Origin: Actinomadura kijaniata NBRC 14229
Lineage (GTDB): Bacteria; Actinomycetota; Actinomycetes; Streptosporangiales; Streptosporangiaceae
DNA length: 51,966 nt
Direction of reading: 5' to 3'
Assembly (NCBI RefSeq): GCF_001552175.1
Contig: NZ_BCQR01000080.1
Location: forward strand, 1 to 51,966
Shown piece by piece: positions 22,339-30,507 of the stretch. Made by a program: the position numbers and the translations under genes. How positions within the stretch are numbered: the first letter of the stretch is position 1; each line of letters starts with the position of its first letter. The notes under the pieces were generated by a model that saw only the letters and a program-made list of their open reading frames with translations, was not told the DNA's origin and ran no database searches.

Positions 22339-23835
22339 TTGCGCAACCGCCTGTGGTACCTGCCGGCCCTCCTGCTGCTCCTCACCGCCTGCCTTCCGGG
22401 GTCGCGCGCGGACGGGCCCGGTCCCCGACCCCCCGCCGACCGGCCCAACTTCATCGTCGTGCTCGCCGACGACCTCGACGAGAGCCTGATGCCCTACATG
22501 CCTCGCGTGCGGCGGCTGCTGGCCGAGCAGGGCACCACGCTGAGCCGTTTCTACGCGAACCTGCCCTGGTGCTGCCCGTCCCGCGCGACGCTGCTGCGCG
22601 GGCAGTACGCCCACAACACCGGCGTCTGGAGCAACAACCCGCCCAACGGAGGGTTCCGCGAGTTCCACGGGAGCGGCCAGGAGAAGTCGACGCTGGCCAC
22701 CTGGCTGCGCAGCGCGGGCTACCGCACCGGTCTGTTCGGCAAGTACCTCAACGGCTACCCCGAGCAGGCGCCCGGCGTCCCGGAGACCTACGTCCCGCCG
22801 GGCTGGGACACGTGGGTGAGCCCGGTGGCGGGCAACCCGTTCCGGGGGTTCGACTACACCCTCAACGTCAACGGGCGGATCGTCCACCGCAAGCCGTCGC
22901 CCAGGACGTACTTCACCGACGTGCTGGCCGAGGAGGCGCGGGGCTTCGTCGCCGCCGCCGACAAACGGCCGTTCTTCGCCTACGTCACCCCGACCGCGCC
23001 GCACCCGCCCGCGATCCCGGCGCCCCGGCACCGTTCGCTGTACCCGGGGGCGAAGGCTCCGCGCGGTCCCGCCTACGACCCGCCCGACATGACGGGCCGC
23101 CCGGCCGAGCTGCGGCGGCTGCCCCGCGTGACGCGCGGGGAGAAGGAGGAGTGGGACGAGCTGTTCCGGCAGCGGGCCCGGTCGGTCGCGGCGATCGACG
23201 AGATGGTGGAGTCGCTGGTGGAGGCGCTGCGCGCCAAGGGCCGCCTGAAGAACACCTATCTCGTGGTGACCTCCGACAACGGATTCCACATGGGCCAGTA
23301 CCGGATGGCCCCCGGCAAGAACACCGGGTACGAGGGCGACACGCGCGTCCCGTTCGTGGTGCGCGGGCCGGGCGTCCCGGCGGGGCGGCGGGTGAACGCG
23401 CTGGCCGGGAACGTCGACATCGCGCCCACCATCGCCGAGCTGGCCGGGGCCAGGGCGCCGTCGTTCGTGGACGGGCGGTCGCTGCGGTCGCTGCTCAAGG
23501 GCGGCGGGACCTCGGGGCGCGACGCGTTCCTGCTGGAACACGGGACGGCGCGGGCGACCCGCCCGGCGGGGCCGGGCGACTCCGCGCCGCCCTACACGCC
23601 CGCGACCCGCGAGAAGGCGTACCTTCCGGCGTTCGCCGGGCTGCGCACCGACCGCTACCTGTACCTGGAGTACGTCACGCGGGAACGCGAGCTGTACGAC
23701 CTGTGGACCGACCCGCACCAGCTGCGCAACCTCGCCGGGACCGACCCGGTCGAGCCGCGGCTGGCGTCCTGGCTGGGCCGGCTGCGGGCGTGCGCGGCCG
23801 AGCGGTGCCGCCGCGCCGAGTCCGGGGCCCCCTGA
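22339..23835 (+). CDS. Lipoprotein sulfatase (alkaline-phosphatase-like fold)
   Basis: 498 aa from a TTG at 22339 with AGGAAG upstream. The N-terminus RNRLWYLPALLLLLTAC is a lipoprotein signal with lipobox LTAC, so the enzyme should be anchored outside the cell membrane. Sulfatase hallmarks: metal-binding NFIVVLADDLDE, the formylglycine motif CCPSRATLLRG, GLFGKYLNGY, and TSDNGFHMGQ. The first Cys of CCPSR is the residue converted to formylglycine, which requires a generating enzyme not found in this window. It lies in one transcript with a sulfotransferase. Confidence 0.9.
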   Translation: MRNRLWYLPALLLLLTACLPGSRADGPGPRPPADRPNFIVVLADDLDESLMPYMPRVRRLLAEQGTTLSRFYANLPWCCPSRATLLRGQYAHNTGVWSNNPPNGGFREFHGSGQEKSTLATWLRSAGYRTGLFGKYLNGYPEQAPGVPETYVPPGWDTWVSPVAGNPFRGFDYTLNVNGRIVHRKPSPRTYFTDVLAEEARGFVAAADKRPFFAYVTPTAPHPPAIPAPRHRSLYPGAKAPRGPAYDPPDMTGRPAELRRLPRVTRGEKEEWDELFRQRARSVAAIDEMVESLVEALRAKGRLKNTYLVVTSDNGFHMGQYRMAPGKNTGYEGDTRVPFVVRGPGVPAGRRVNALAGNVDIAPTIAELAGARAPSFVDGRSLRSLLKGGGTSGRDAFLLEHGTARATRPAGPGDSAPPYTPATREKAYLPAFAGLRTDRYLYLEYVTRERELYDLWTDPHQLRNLAGTDPVEPRLASWLGRLRACAAERCRRAESGAP

Positions 23836-23856
23836 CGGAGGGGGCCCCGGGGCGCG

Positions 23857-24489
23857 TCAGCGTTCGGCGGCCAGGCGGACGCCGAGCCCGATGAACAGGC
23901 CGCCGGTGGCGGTGTCGATGCGGCGGTGGGCGGCCCGGCGGCGGCGCAGCCAGCCGCCGATCCGTCCGGCCAGCACGCCCACCAGCCCGTCGACGACGAA
24001 CTCCAGCGCGATCAGCACGGCGCCCAGGACCGCGAACTGGAGCCACACGTGCCCGAGGCCGGGGTCGATGAACTGGGGCAGGAACGCGAGGGTGAAGGTG
24101 ACCATCTTCGGGTTCAGCAGGTTGGTCACCAGGCCGTTGAGGTAGGCGCGGCGGCCCGACATGCCGCCCGCGCGCTCGGGGGCGTCGTCCAGGCCGCTGC
24201 CGCGGTGGCGGATCATCTGGACGCCCAGGTAGATCAGGTAGGCGGCGCCGAGGACCCGCACCACGGTGAACGCGGCCGGGACCGCCGCGAACAGCGCGAC
24301 GAGCCCGGCGGCGGCGACCGCGACGTGGACGGCCTCGCTGGTGGCGACCCCGGCGGTGGCCAGCAGCCCGGCGCGGGGGCCGCCGCGCATCCCGCAGCCC
24401 AGCACGAACAGCATGTCCGGGCCCGGGGTGATCATCGCGACGAGGGTGGTGACGGCGAACGCCATGAGGAGATGGGAGTCGAGGGGCAT
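23857..24489 (-). CDS. LysE/RhtB family amino-acid exporter
   Basis: 210 aa with about six hydrophobic segments. The N-terminus has the family motif ITPGPDMLFVLGCGMRGGPRAGLLATAGVA (quoted in part: TPGPDMLF), and LNPKMVTFTLAFLPQF follows at mid-protein. These proteins export amino acids or their derivatives in exchange for protons; the substrate cannot be read from sequence. Convergent with the sulfatase gene and divergent from the PPOX-class gene. Confidence 0.92.
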   Translation of the reverse strand: MPLDSHLLMAFAVTTLVAMITPGPDMLFVLGCGMRGGPRAGLLATAGVATSEAVHVAVAAAGLVALFAAVPAAFTVVRVLGAAYLIYLGVQMIRHRGSGLDDAPERAGGMSGRRAYLNGLVTNLLNPKMVTFTLAFLPQFIDPGLGHVWLQFAVLGAVLIALEFVVDGLVGVLAGRIGGWLRRRRAAHRRIDTATGGLFIGLGVRLAAER

Positions 24490-24597
24490 GGCGGCATCCT
24501 CGCACCGTCCGCCCGCTCCGCACCGATCATTTTCGCCCGGGCCGGCGCCGATGAGTTCTCCGGTCGCGGCCGGTCATGACCCGTGACGGCACGACGA

Positions 24598-24620
24598 AGC
24601 ACGATGCACGATGCACGATG
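24598..24620 (+). repeat. Short tandem repeat GCACGAT next to a ribosome site
   Basis: Three head-to-tail copies of a GCACGAT-like heptamer (plus a degenerate one just before) end immediately before AAGGAGG at 24621. The last copies supply in-frame and out-of-frame ATG triplets upstream of the PPOX-class gene. Confidence 0.7.
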
Positions 24621-24632
24621 AAGGAGGACCCG

Positions 24633-25148
24633 ATGCTGCCCGAACCCGTTTCGGCGAAGGACCTGAACATCTACGGGGAGGCCGAGCTTCCCTGGAGCCG
24701 GGTGGCCGCGGTGCTGGGCGAGCTGACCAAGGCCGGGACGGCGCAGTTCCTGGGGACCGTCGGTCCCGACGGGCGGCCCCGCTCGGCGGGGATCGGGTGC
24801 GTCGAGGACGGCGGGTGGATCTACTTCACCAGCGGTCCCGGCACCCGCAAGTCGCGGAACCTGGCCGCCAACCCCGCCTGCACGCTGTCGTTCCGGCTGC
24901 CCGGCGTCGACCTCGTGCTGGAGGGGGAGGCGCACTGCACCACCGACCCGGACGAGATCGACCGGGTGACGGCGTTCTACCGCGCCTCGGGCTGGCCGTC
25001 CGAGCGCGACGGGGACGCGGTGACCGCCCCGTACAGCGCGCAGAGCGCCGGGCCGCCGCCCTGGTACCTGTACCGCTTCACCCCGCACGCCGCCGTGGGG
25101 GTCGCGACCGCCGAACCGCACGGCGCCACGCGCTGGCGGTTCTCCTGA
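24633..25148 (+). CDS. Pyridoxamine 5'-phosphate oxidase-fold (PPOX/FMN- or F420-binding) protein
   Basis: 171 aa from ATG 24633, chosen because AAGGAGG (24621-24627) is optimally placed. The split-barrel fold is shown by AQFLGTVGPDGRPRSAGIG, WIYFTSGPGTRKSRNLAANP and LVLEGEAHCTTD. These proteins bind FMN, F420 or heme; in actinobacteria many are F420-dependent. The cofactor is not decidable from the sequence. Single gene with its own upstream region. Confidence 0.87.
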   Translation: MLPEPVSAKDLNIYGEAELPWSRVAAVLGELTKAGTAQFLGTVGPDGRPRSAGIGCVEDGGWIYFTSGPGTRKSRNLAANPACTLSFRLPGVDLVLEGEAHCTTDPDEIDRVTAFYRASGWPSERDGDAVTAPYSAQSAGPPPWYLYRFTPHAAVGVATAEPHGATRWRFS

Positions 25149-25332
25149 GGCACGCGCCGGGGGTGGCCGGGGAACGGCAGTGATCATGCCAACGCGGGCG
25201 GCCCCGGATGGGCGGATCATGCCGAACTTCCCCGGGGCGCCGGGCGGTCCGCCCGGTGAGCTGGGGTGGTCGGGGACCGGGACGGGGCCGGGCCTTGCCG
25301 GGAGATGACCAGGTGGTTACGGTGCTCGCAAT

Positions 25333-25355
25333 CCGATAGGAAACTTTCCTGTCGG
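25333..25355. promoter_or_regulatory. Palindromic operator candidate upstream of the LPMO gene
   Basis: AGGAAACTTTCCT (25338-25350) is a perfect 6-1-6 palindrome; the flanks CCGA and TCGG extend it over 25333-25355 with one mismatch position per side. It is 57 bases before the LPMO ATG. AGGAAA-TTTCCT palindromes are, as I recall, frequent before secreted polysaccharide-degrading enzymes of actinomycetes. The remaining 25149-25411 gap shows no gene. Confidence 0.55.
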
Positions 25356-25411
25356 AAATGCGTCCGGACGTTCCCCCCGCCCTGTCCGTACCGACCGAGG
25401 AGCCTGGCTCC

Positions 25412-26284
25412 ATGAAGACCCCCGCCAAGGCCGCGCTCACGGCCGCCCTGGTCCCCGCCGCCTCGATCGCCGCCGTCGTGGCGCCCGCCGCGCCCGCCCA
25501 CGCGCACGGCACCCTGTCCGACCCGCCCAGCCGCGTCTACGTCTGCAAGAACGAGGGCCCCGAGACTCCGAAGTCCGACGCCTGCAAGGCCGCCGTCGCG
25601 GCGGGCGGCACCCAGGCGTTCTACGACTGGAACGAGGTGTCGCTGCTGGAGGCGGGCGGACGGCACCGCGAGATCATCCCCGACGGCAGGCTGTGCAGCG
25701 CGGGCCGCGAGAAGTACCGCGGACTCGACCTGCAACGCGCCGACTGGCCCGCCAAGCGCGTCGCGCCCGGCCCGCTGACCGTGACGTACCACGCCAGCGC
25801 GCCGCACTCCAACAGCAACTTCGAGTACTACATCACCCGCCAGGGCTGGAGCCCGACCCAGCCGCTGCGCTGGTCGGACCTGGAGCCCCTGGCCACGTTC
25901 CGGAACCAGAACCCCACCACCTTCACCAAGTGGACGCTGAACCTCCCGCAGCGCACCGGCCGCCACCTGATCTACTCGATCTGGCAGCGCGTGGTGGGCA
26001 GCCAGGAGGCGTTCTACACCTGCTCGGACGTGGACTTCGGCGGCACCACCGGCCCGACGCCGACCCCCACGCCCACCTCCACGCCCACCTCCACGCCCAC
26101 CCCGACGCCCACCCCCACGCCGACGCCGACCGGGCAGCCGGGCGGGACCTGGGCGTCCGGGACCGCCTACCAGGCCGGTGACCGCGTGACCCACGGCGGC
26201 GCGTCCTACGTCTGCCTCCAGCCGCACACCGCGATCCCCGGCTGGGAACCGCCGTCCACCCCGGCACTGTGGCGCGCGGCGTAA
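25412..26284 (+). CDS. Secreted lytic polysaccharide monooxygenase (AA10) with C-terminal chitin-type CBM
   Basis: 290 aa. Signal peptide 1-31 ending APAHA, so the mature protein begins with H32 (HGTLSDPPSR). H32 and H132 (YHASAPHSNSNFEYY) form the copper histidine brace, and F202 in QEAFYTCSDV is the usual axial residue. Cysteine pairs are as in chitin-binding AA10 proteins. A Thr-Pro linker (about 214-240) leads to a CBM5/12-like module (WASGTAYQAGDRVTHGGASY to WEPPSTPALW). It should oxidatively cut chitin or cellulose outside the cell. The gene end overlaps a DUF305 lipoprotein start. Confidence 0.95.
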   Translation: MKTPAKAALTAALVPAASIAAVVAPAAPAHAHGTLSDPPSRVYVCKNEGPETPKSDACKAAVAAGGTQAFYDWNEVSLLEAGGRHREIIPDGRLCSAGREKYRGLDLQRADWPAKRVAPGPLTVTYHASAPHSNSNFEYYITRQGWSPTQPLRWSDLEPLATFRNQNPTTFTKWTLNLPQRTGRHLIYSIWQRVVGSQEAFYTCSDVDFGGTTGPTPTPTPTSTPTSTPTPTPTPTPTPTGQPGGTWASGTAYQAGDRVTHGGASYVCLQPHTAIPGWEPPSTPALWRAA

Positions 26285-26835
26285 CGCGGCGTCTCGGGGC
26301 GGCCGTCCTCGGGCTGGCCCTGCTCGCCCCGCTCGCCGGATGCGGCGGGCGGGGCGGGCGGGACTTCACCGCCGACGACGTGATGTTCCTGCAGATGATG
26401 GTCGCCCACCACGGCGAGGGCGTCCGCATCGCGCGGCTGGCCAGGGACCGCCCGGTCCGGCCGCAGGTGCGGACGCTCGCCGCCGCCATCGAGACGACGC
26501 AGGTCAACGAGATCCAGACGATGGCCGGATGGCTGCGCGAACGGCGGCAGCCGCCGACCGCCGACCCGCGCGGGCACGCCGCGCACGGCGGGATGCCCGC
26601 CTCCGGGGACCGGGCCGTCAAGGCGCTGGAGCGCGAGCGCGGCGCGGCGTTCGAACGCCGGTTCCTCAACGTGCTGATCGCCCACCAGGACGACGCGGTG
26701 CAGATGGCACGCGCCGAACTGGGCAAGGGAGGCAACGCGTTCGCGCGGGACCTGGCCGGGCGCGTCGAACGGTCCCGCACCGCGCAGATCCGGCAGATGC
26801 GCGCCTTCCTGGACCACCCGCCCGTCACCGGGTGA
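26269..26835 (+). CDS. DUF305 family lipoprotein, possible copper-binding partner
   Basis: 188 aa. GTG start inside the last codons of the LPMO gene (16-base overlap, other frame). N-terminal lipoprotein signal with lipobox LAGC. Two DUF305 repeats follow: DDVMFLQMMVAHHGEGVRIA and RRFLNVLIAHQDDAVQMA, with HH and Met positions kept, plus a central HAAHGGM. DUF305 proteins are helical; one cyanobacterial member, CopM, binds copper. Given its coupling to a copper-dependent LPMO, copper storage or delivery is a reasonable inference. Confidence 0.87.
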   Translation: MARGVTRRLGAAVLGLALLAPLAGCGGRGGRDFTADDVMFLQMMVAHHGEGVRIARLARDRPVRPQVRTLAAAIETTQVNEIQTMAGWLRERRQPPTADPRGHAAHGGMPASGDRAVKALERERGAAFERRFLNVLIAHQDDAVQMARAELGKGGNAFARDLAGRVERSRTAQIRQMRAFLDHPPVTG

Positions 26836-26925
26836 TCACGCGGCGGTCCGGCGGGCGTCACGGCGGGTCCGCTTGGCCGCAGCAGGCTCCAGGGGCATCC
26901 TCGCTCCCGGTCCCCTGGAGGCACC

Positions 26926-27993
26926 ATGCCGCGCCGGTTCGCGCCCGCCCTGGCCCTCGCCGCCGCCGTGGCGGCGTTCGTCCCCGCACCCGCCCACGCC
27001 GCACCCGCCGCACCCGTTCACGCCGCGCCCGTTCCGCCCACCGACCCGCTGCCGTCCACGCTGCGGACCGCGCTGGCCGCGCCCGCCGACCGGACGCAGG
27101 GCAAGGCGGTCGGCTGGGTCGTCGGCGGCGACCAGGGCGGCGACCAGATCGTCGTGCTGGACGCCGCGCGACGGCGGTGGGACGACCCCGCCGCGCGGGT
27201 GTGGACGTGGCGGCCGACCGCCGCCAACGGGTTCGGCGACGTCGCCTCCGGCTTCGGGACGATCTCCGACGTCCGGGTCCGCCGCGCGGGCGGGAGGCTG
27301 TACGTGCTGTCCGGCGACTCGGCCGGGTACATCGGCGCCGTGGAGTTCCCGTCCGGCAGGCGCCTGTGGGCCACCCACGCGGGCGGCCCCAGCAACGTCC
27401 ACGCCGCCGAGCTGCTGCCGGACGGCAACATCGCCGCCGCCGCGAGCCACGGCGGATGGGTCCGCGTCTACGCCGCCTCCCAGGGGCCCGCCGCCGGCGC
27501 CTACACCGAGTTCAGGCTCAAGGGCGGGCACGGCGTGCTGTGGGACCCGCGCCGCCGCACCCTCTGGGCGATCGGCGACGACCACCTGGTCGAGCTGGAG
27601 GTCGGCGGAACGGCCGCCGCCCCCACGCTGACCGAGAAGCGCCGCGAGACGCTGCCCACCTACGGCGGGCACGACCTCGCCCCGGTGCACGGGGACCGCG
27701 ACCGGCTCTGGATCACCACGAACACCGGCGTGTACCAGTACGACAAGACCTCCCGGAAGTTCCGCCAGGACTTCCGGCACGCCGCGAAGGTGAAGGGCCT
27801 GCCGCTGGTGAAGGCCGTCGGCGACCACCCCGCCACCGGGCAGGTGCTGCTGACCAGGCCCAAGCAGGGCTGCGCCACCACCTGGTGCACCGACACCGCC
27901 GAGTTCTTCGGCAAGCGGAGGTGGGACGCCACGCGGACGCTGCCGCAGGCGCAGTTCTACAAGGCGCGCTGGTTCGCGCCCGCCTACCAGTGA
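26926..27993 (+). CDS. Secreted beta-propeller-like protein (DUF6528-like)
   Basis: 355 aa, signal peptide ending PAHAAPAAP (about residue 25-28), ATG preceded by GGAGG. The body shows recurring short strands with W and GG-D motifs: VGWVVGGDQGGDQIVVLD, VHAAELLPDGNIAAAASHGG, GGHGVLWDPRRRTLWAIGDD, RLWITTNTGVYQYD. This looks like a six- or seven-bladed propeller and resembles what I recall as DUF6528. Two Cys (GCATTWC) probably form a disulfide. No catalytic motif is apparent; likely an extracellular carbohydrate- or wall-related protein. Confidence 0.72.
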   Translation: MPRRFAPALALAAAVAAFVPAPAHAAPAAPVHAAPVPPTDPLPSTLRTALAAPADRTQGKAVGWVVGGDQGGDQIVVLDAARRRWDDPAARVWTWRPTAANGFGDVASGFGTISDVRVRRAGGRLYVLSGDSAGYIGAVEFPSGRRLWATHAGGPSNVHAAELLPDGNIAAAASHGGWVRVYAASQGPAAGAYTEFRLKGGHGVLWDPRRRTLWAIGDDHLVELEVGGTAAAPTLTEKRRETLPTYGGHDLAPVHGDRDRLWITTNTGVYQYDKTSRKFRQDFRHAAKVKGLPLVKAVGDHPATGQVLLTRPKQGCATTWCTDTAEFFGKRRWDATRTLPQAQFYKARWFAPAYQ

Positions 27994-28042
27994 TCCTCCG
28001 GCGGTGAGGTGAGGGCGGCCTCCTTCCGGGAAGGAAGCCGCC

Positions 28043-28846
28043 ATGCCGATGATGGTGGGCACCTCAGGATGGTCGTACGACGACTGGGTGGGCGGGTTCT
28101 ACCCGAAGGGCGTGTCCAAGCGGCGCTGGCTGGAGCACTACGCCGAGTCGTTCGACACCGTCGAGAACAACAGCGCCTTCTACTACCCGGTCGCGCGCCG
28201 CACGTTCGAGGGGTGGCGGGAACGGCTCCCCGACGGCTTCGTCATGGCCGTCAAAGCGAGCCGCGAACTCACCCACACCAGGCGGCTGAAGGACCCCAAG
28301 GAGCTGGTGGAGGGCCTGGTCGAGGCCGCGCGCGGCCTCGGCGACCGGCTCGGCCCGATCCTCCTCCAGCTCCCGCCGCGCATGCGCGCCGCTCCCGACC
28401 GCCTCGACGAGTGCCTGCGCTGCTTCCCCGGCGACGTCCGCGTCGCCGTCGAACCCCGGCACGACTCCTGGTGGACCGACGAGGTGCGGACCGTCCTGGA
28501 ACGCCACGGCGCGGCCCTGTGCTGGGCGGACATGCTCGACAAGCCCGCCACGCCGCTGTGGCGGACGGCCGGCTGGGCGTTCGTGCGCCTGCACGAGGGC
28601 ACCGCCGAACCGTGGCCGATGTACGACCAGGAGGTCGTCGAACGCTGGATGGACGACATCGACCGCGTCTGGCGCAAGGACGAGGACGTCTTCGTCTACT
28701 TCAACAACAACCCCGGCGGCGCGGCCGTCCACGGGGCCATCCACCTCGCGAGCCTCGCGCGGGACCGGGGCTGGGACGTCACCCGCACCCCGGCCGCGTT
28801 CCCCGAGCTCCAGCCCGCCTCCCGGGAGTGGAACACCCCCTGGTGA
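28043..28846 (+). CDS. DUF72 family protein
   Basis: 267 aa, cytoplasmic. It has the DUF72 pattern: VGTSGWSYDDWVGGFYPKG, the FDTVENNSAFYYP strand, FVMAVKASRELTHTRRL, LGPILLQLPPRM, VAVEPRHDSWW and VYFNNNPGGAAVHGAIHLA near the end. The fold is a TIM barrel related to the xylose-isomerase/endonuclease IV group; its activity is not established. Start ATG 28043 behind GGAAGGAAG. Convergent with the hybrid kinase gene that follows. Confidence 0.9.
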   Translation: MPMMVGTSGWSYDDWVGGFYPKGVSKRRWLEHYAESFDTVENNSAFYYPVARRTFEGWRERLPDGFVMAVKASRELTHTRRLKDPKELVEGLVEAARGLGDRLGPILLQLPPRMRAAPDRLDECLRCFPGDVRVAVEPRHDSWWTDEVRTVLERHGAALCWADMLDKPATPLWRTAGWAFVRLHEGTAEPWPMYDQEVVERWMDDIDRVWRKDEDVFVYFNNNPGGAAVHGAIHLASLARDRGWDVTRTPAAFPELQPASREWNTPW

Positions 28847-28859
28847 GGGACCGGTCCCG

Positions 28860-30326
28860 TCACGGGCCGAGCCGGTCGCGCATCCGGGCGAGCAGGTCGG
28901 CGGCGTCCACCGGCTTGGTGACGTGGTCGCTGGCGCCGCAGGCCAGGGACCTCTCCCGGTCGCCGGGCATCGCCTTGGCGGTCACCATGATGATCGGCAG
29001 GTCGGCGTGCTCGGGCATCGCGCGGATCGCGGCGGTGGCGGCGTACCCGTCCATCTCCGGCATCATCACGTCCATCAGCACCAGGTCGATGCCGGGGGTG
29101 CTCGCCAGCGCCTCCACGCCCGCGCGGCCGTTGTCGGCGTACACGACCTCCGCGCCGTGCAGTTCGAGGACGCTGGTGAGGGCATAGACGTTGCGGGCGT
29201 CGTCGTCGACGACCAGTACCCGGCGGCCCGCCAGGCCGCCGTCGGCGGGCGCGGCGGGCTCCTCGGCCGCCCGCGGGTCCAGCGCCGGAACCTCGTGCGG
29301 CGCCTCCGCCGACAGGTGCAGGGTGATGCGCTCGCGCAGCTCGTCGAGGCTGGGCAGCCGTTCCAGCGGGCGGGTGCGGGCCAGGCTCCGCAGCAGGTGT
29401 TCCCGGGCGGGCGGCAGCGTGCGGGCGTGGTAGGCCAGCACCGGCAGGGCGCGCAGGTCGGGGACGGCGTCCAGGCGCCGCAGGAACGCCTCGGCGTCGT
29501 CGGCGTCCAGGTCCAGCACCACGCAGCGGAACCCCTTCCCGGCCAGCGCCCGCATCGCGGCGTCGGCGCCGGTGACGGCGGTGATCCGCAGCGGCCCCCG
29601 GGCGCCGGGCAGGTCGGCCTCCACGTCGCGGGCGAGCAGCTCCAGCAGGCCCCGTTCCCGGGACTCCAGCACCAGCAACCGGCCCGGCCCGGCCGTCTCC
29701 GGCGCCCGCGGGGCGGGCACGTCGTCCAGCACCGCGCGCGGGTCCAGCGGCTCGACGCCGGCCTCCCACCGCCCGGCGTCGGTCTTCGGCCGGTCGAGGA
29801 GGTCGTTGATGAGCCGGAGCAGGTCCGACCCGGCGGAGTGGATGGTGTCCGCGTACCGGACCTGCTCGGGGGTGAGGTTGCGGGTCGGGTTCTGGGCGAG
29901 CAGCCGGGCCAGCACGAGCATGGAGTTGAGCGGGGAGCGCAGCTCGTGGCCCATGGTCGCCGGGAGTTCGCCTCCGTCCCCGGACGCGGCGGTGTCCGCC
30001 ATCACGTTCACCGAGTCGGTCAGGTCCCGCCACGCCCCCGACGCGCCGGGCACGACGGCCTGTTCCCCGGTGGCGGCCTCGCTGGCCACGCGCGTCACCT
30101 CGGAGGTGAGCCGGGAGAGCCGGCCGGCCACGCCGTTGAAGACCGCGGCGATCTCGCCGGGCAGCCCGCCGCCGTCCTGGGGCAGCCGGGCGCCGAAGTC
30201 GCCGTCGTGCACGGCGGTGAGCGCCGCCAGCAGCCTCCGGAGCTCCCGCTCGGAGACGGTGTCCACGGTGGCCGGGGTGGGCGCGGCGCCGTTGATCCGG
30301 GTAGGTCTGCTGATCGTCTCGGTCAT
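28860..30326 (-). CDS. Hybrid sensor protein with HAMP, HisKA, pseudo-receiver and receiver domains but no ATPase domain
   Basis: 488 aa from ATG 30326 (AAGGAG upstream). Domains in order: HAMP-like (about 24-115), a HisKA dimerisation helix with phospho-acceptor H127 in GHELRSPLNS and a second helix to DLLDRPKTDAGRW (about 185), a degenerate receiver-like domain (about 215-330), and an intact receiver with VLVVDDDARN, MDVMMPEMDG and VTAKAMPGD ending near 485. The N, G1, F and G2 boxes of HATPase_c, expected after residue 190, are absent. It therefore cannot autophosphorylate alone and may act as a phosphorelay scaffold or be decaying. Confidence 0.85.
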   Translation of the reverse strand: MTETISRPTRINGAAPTPATVDTVSERELRRLLAALTAVHDGDFGARLPQDGGGLPGEIAAVFNGVAGRLSRLTSEVTRVASEAATGEQAVVPGASGAWRDLTDSVNVMADTAASGDGGELPATMGHELRSPLNSMLVLARLLAQNPTRNLTPEQVRYADTIHSAGSDLLRLINDLLDRPKTDAGRWEAGVEPLDPRAVLDDVPAPRAPETAGPGRLLVLESRERGLLELLARDVEADLPGARGPLRITAVTGADAAMRALAGKGFRCVVLDLDADDAEAFLRRLDAVPDLRALPVLAYHARTLPPAREHLLRSLARTRPLERLPSLDELRERITLHLSAEAPHEVPALDPRAAEEPAAPADGGLAGRRVLVVDDDARNVYALTSVLELHGAEVVYADNGRAGVEALASTPGIDLVLMDVMMPEMDGYAATAAIRAMPEHADLPIIMVTAKAMPGDRERSLACGASDHVTKPVDAADLLARMRDRLGP

Positions 30327-30507
30327 GCGACCGCTCCTTCGACGAGGGAGGCTCCCACGGACGGACAGGAAGCGTGACCCGAAAGTCACCTATGACCTAA
30401 AGCGCCGGAAGGATCTTTTCCGTCACGCGCCCCCCGCCGAACTGGACGATCCCGTCCACCCGACCCGGCGTGGCCGCCCACCCGCCGGTGGCGGCCCGCC
30501 GCTCCGC

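Noticed and set aside
26043..26130. Tandem DNA repeat in the LPMO gene
   Set aside because: It encodes the Thr-Pro/Ser linker between catalytic and binding modules, expected low complexity.
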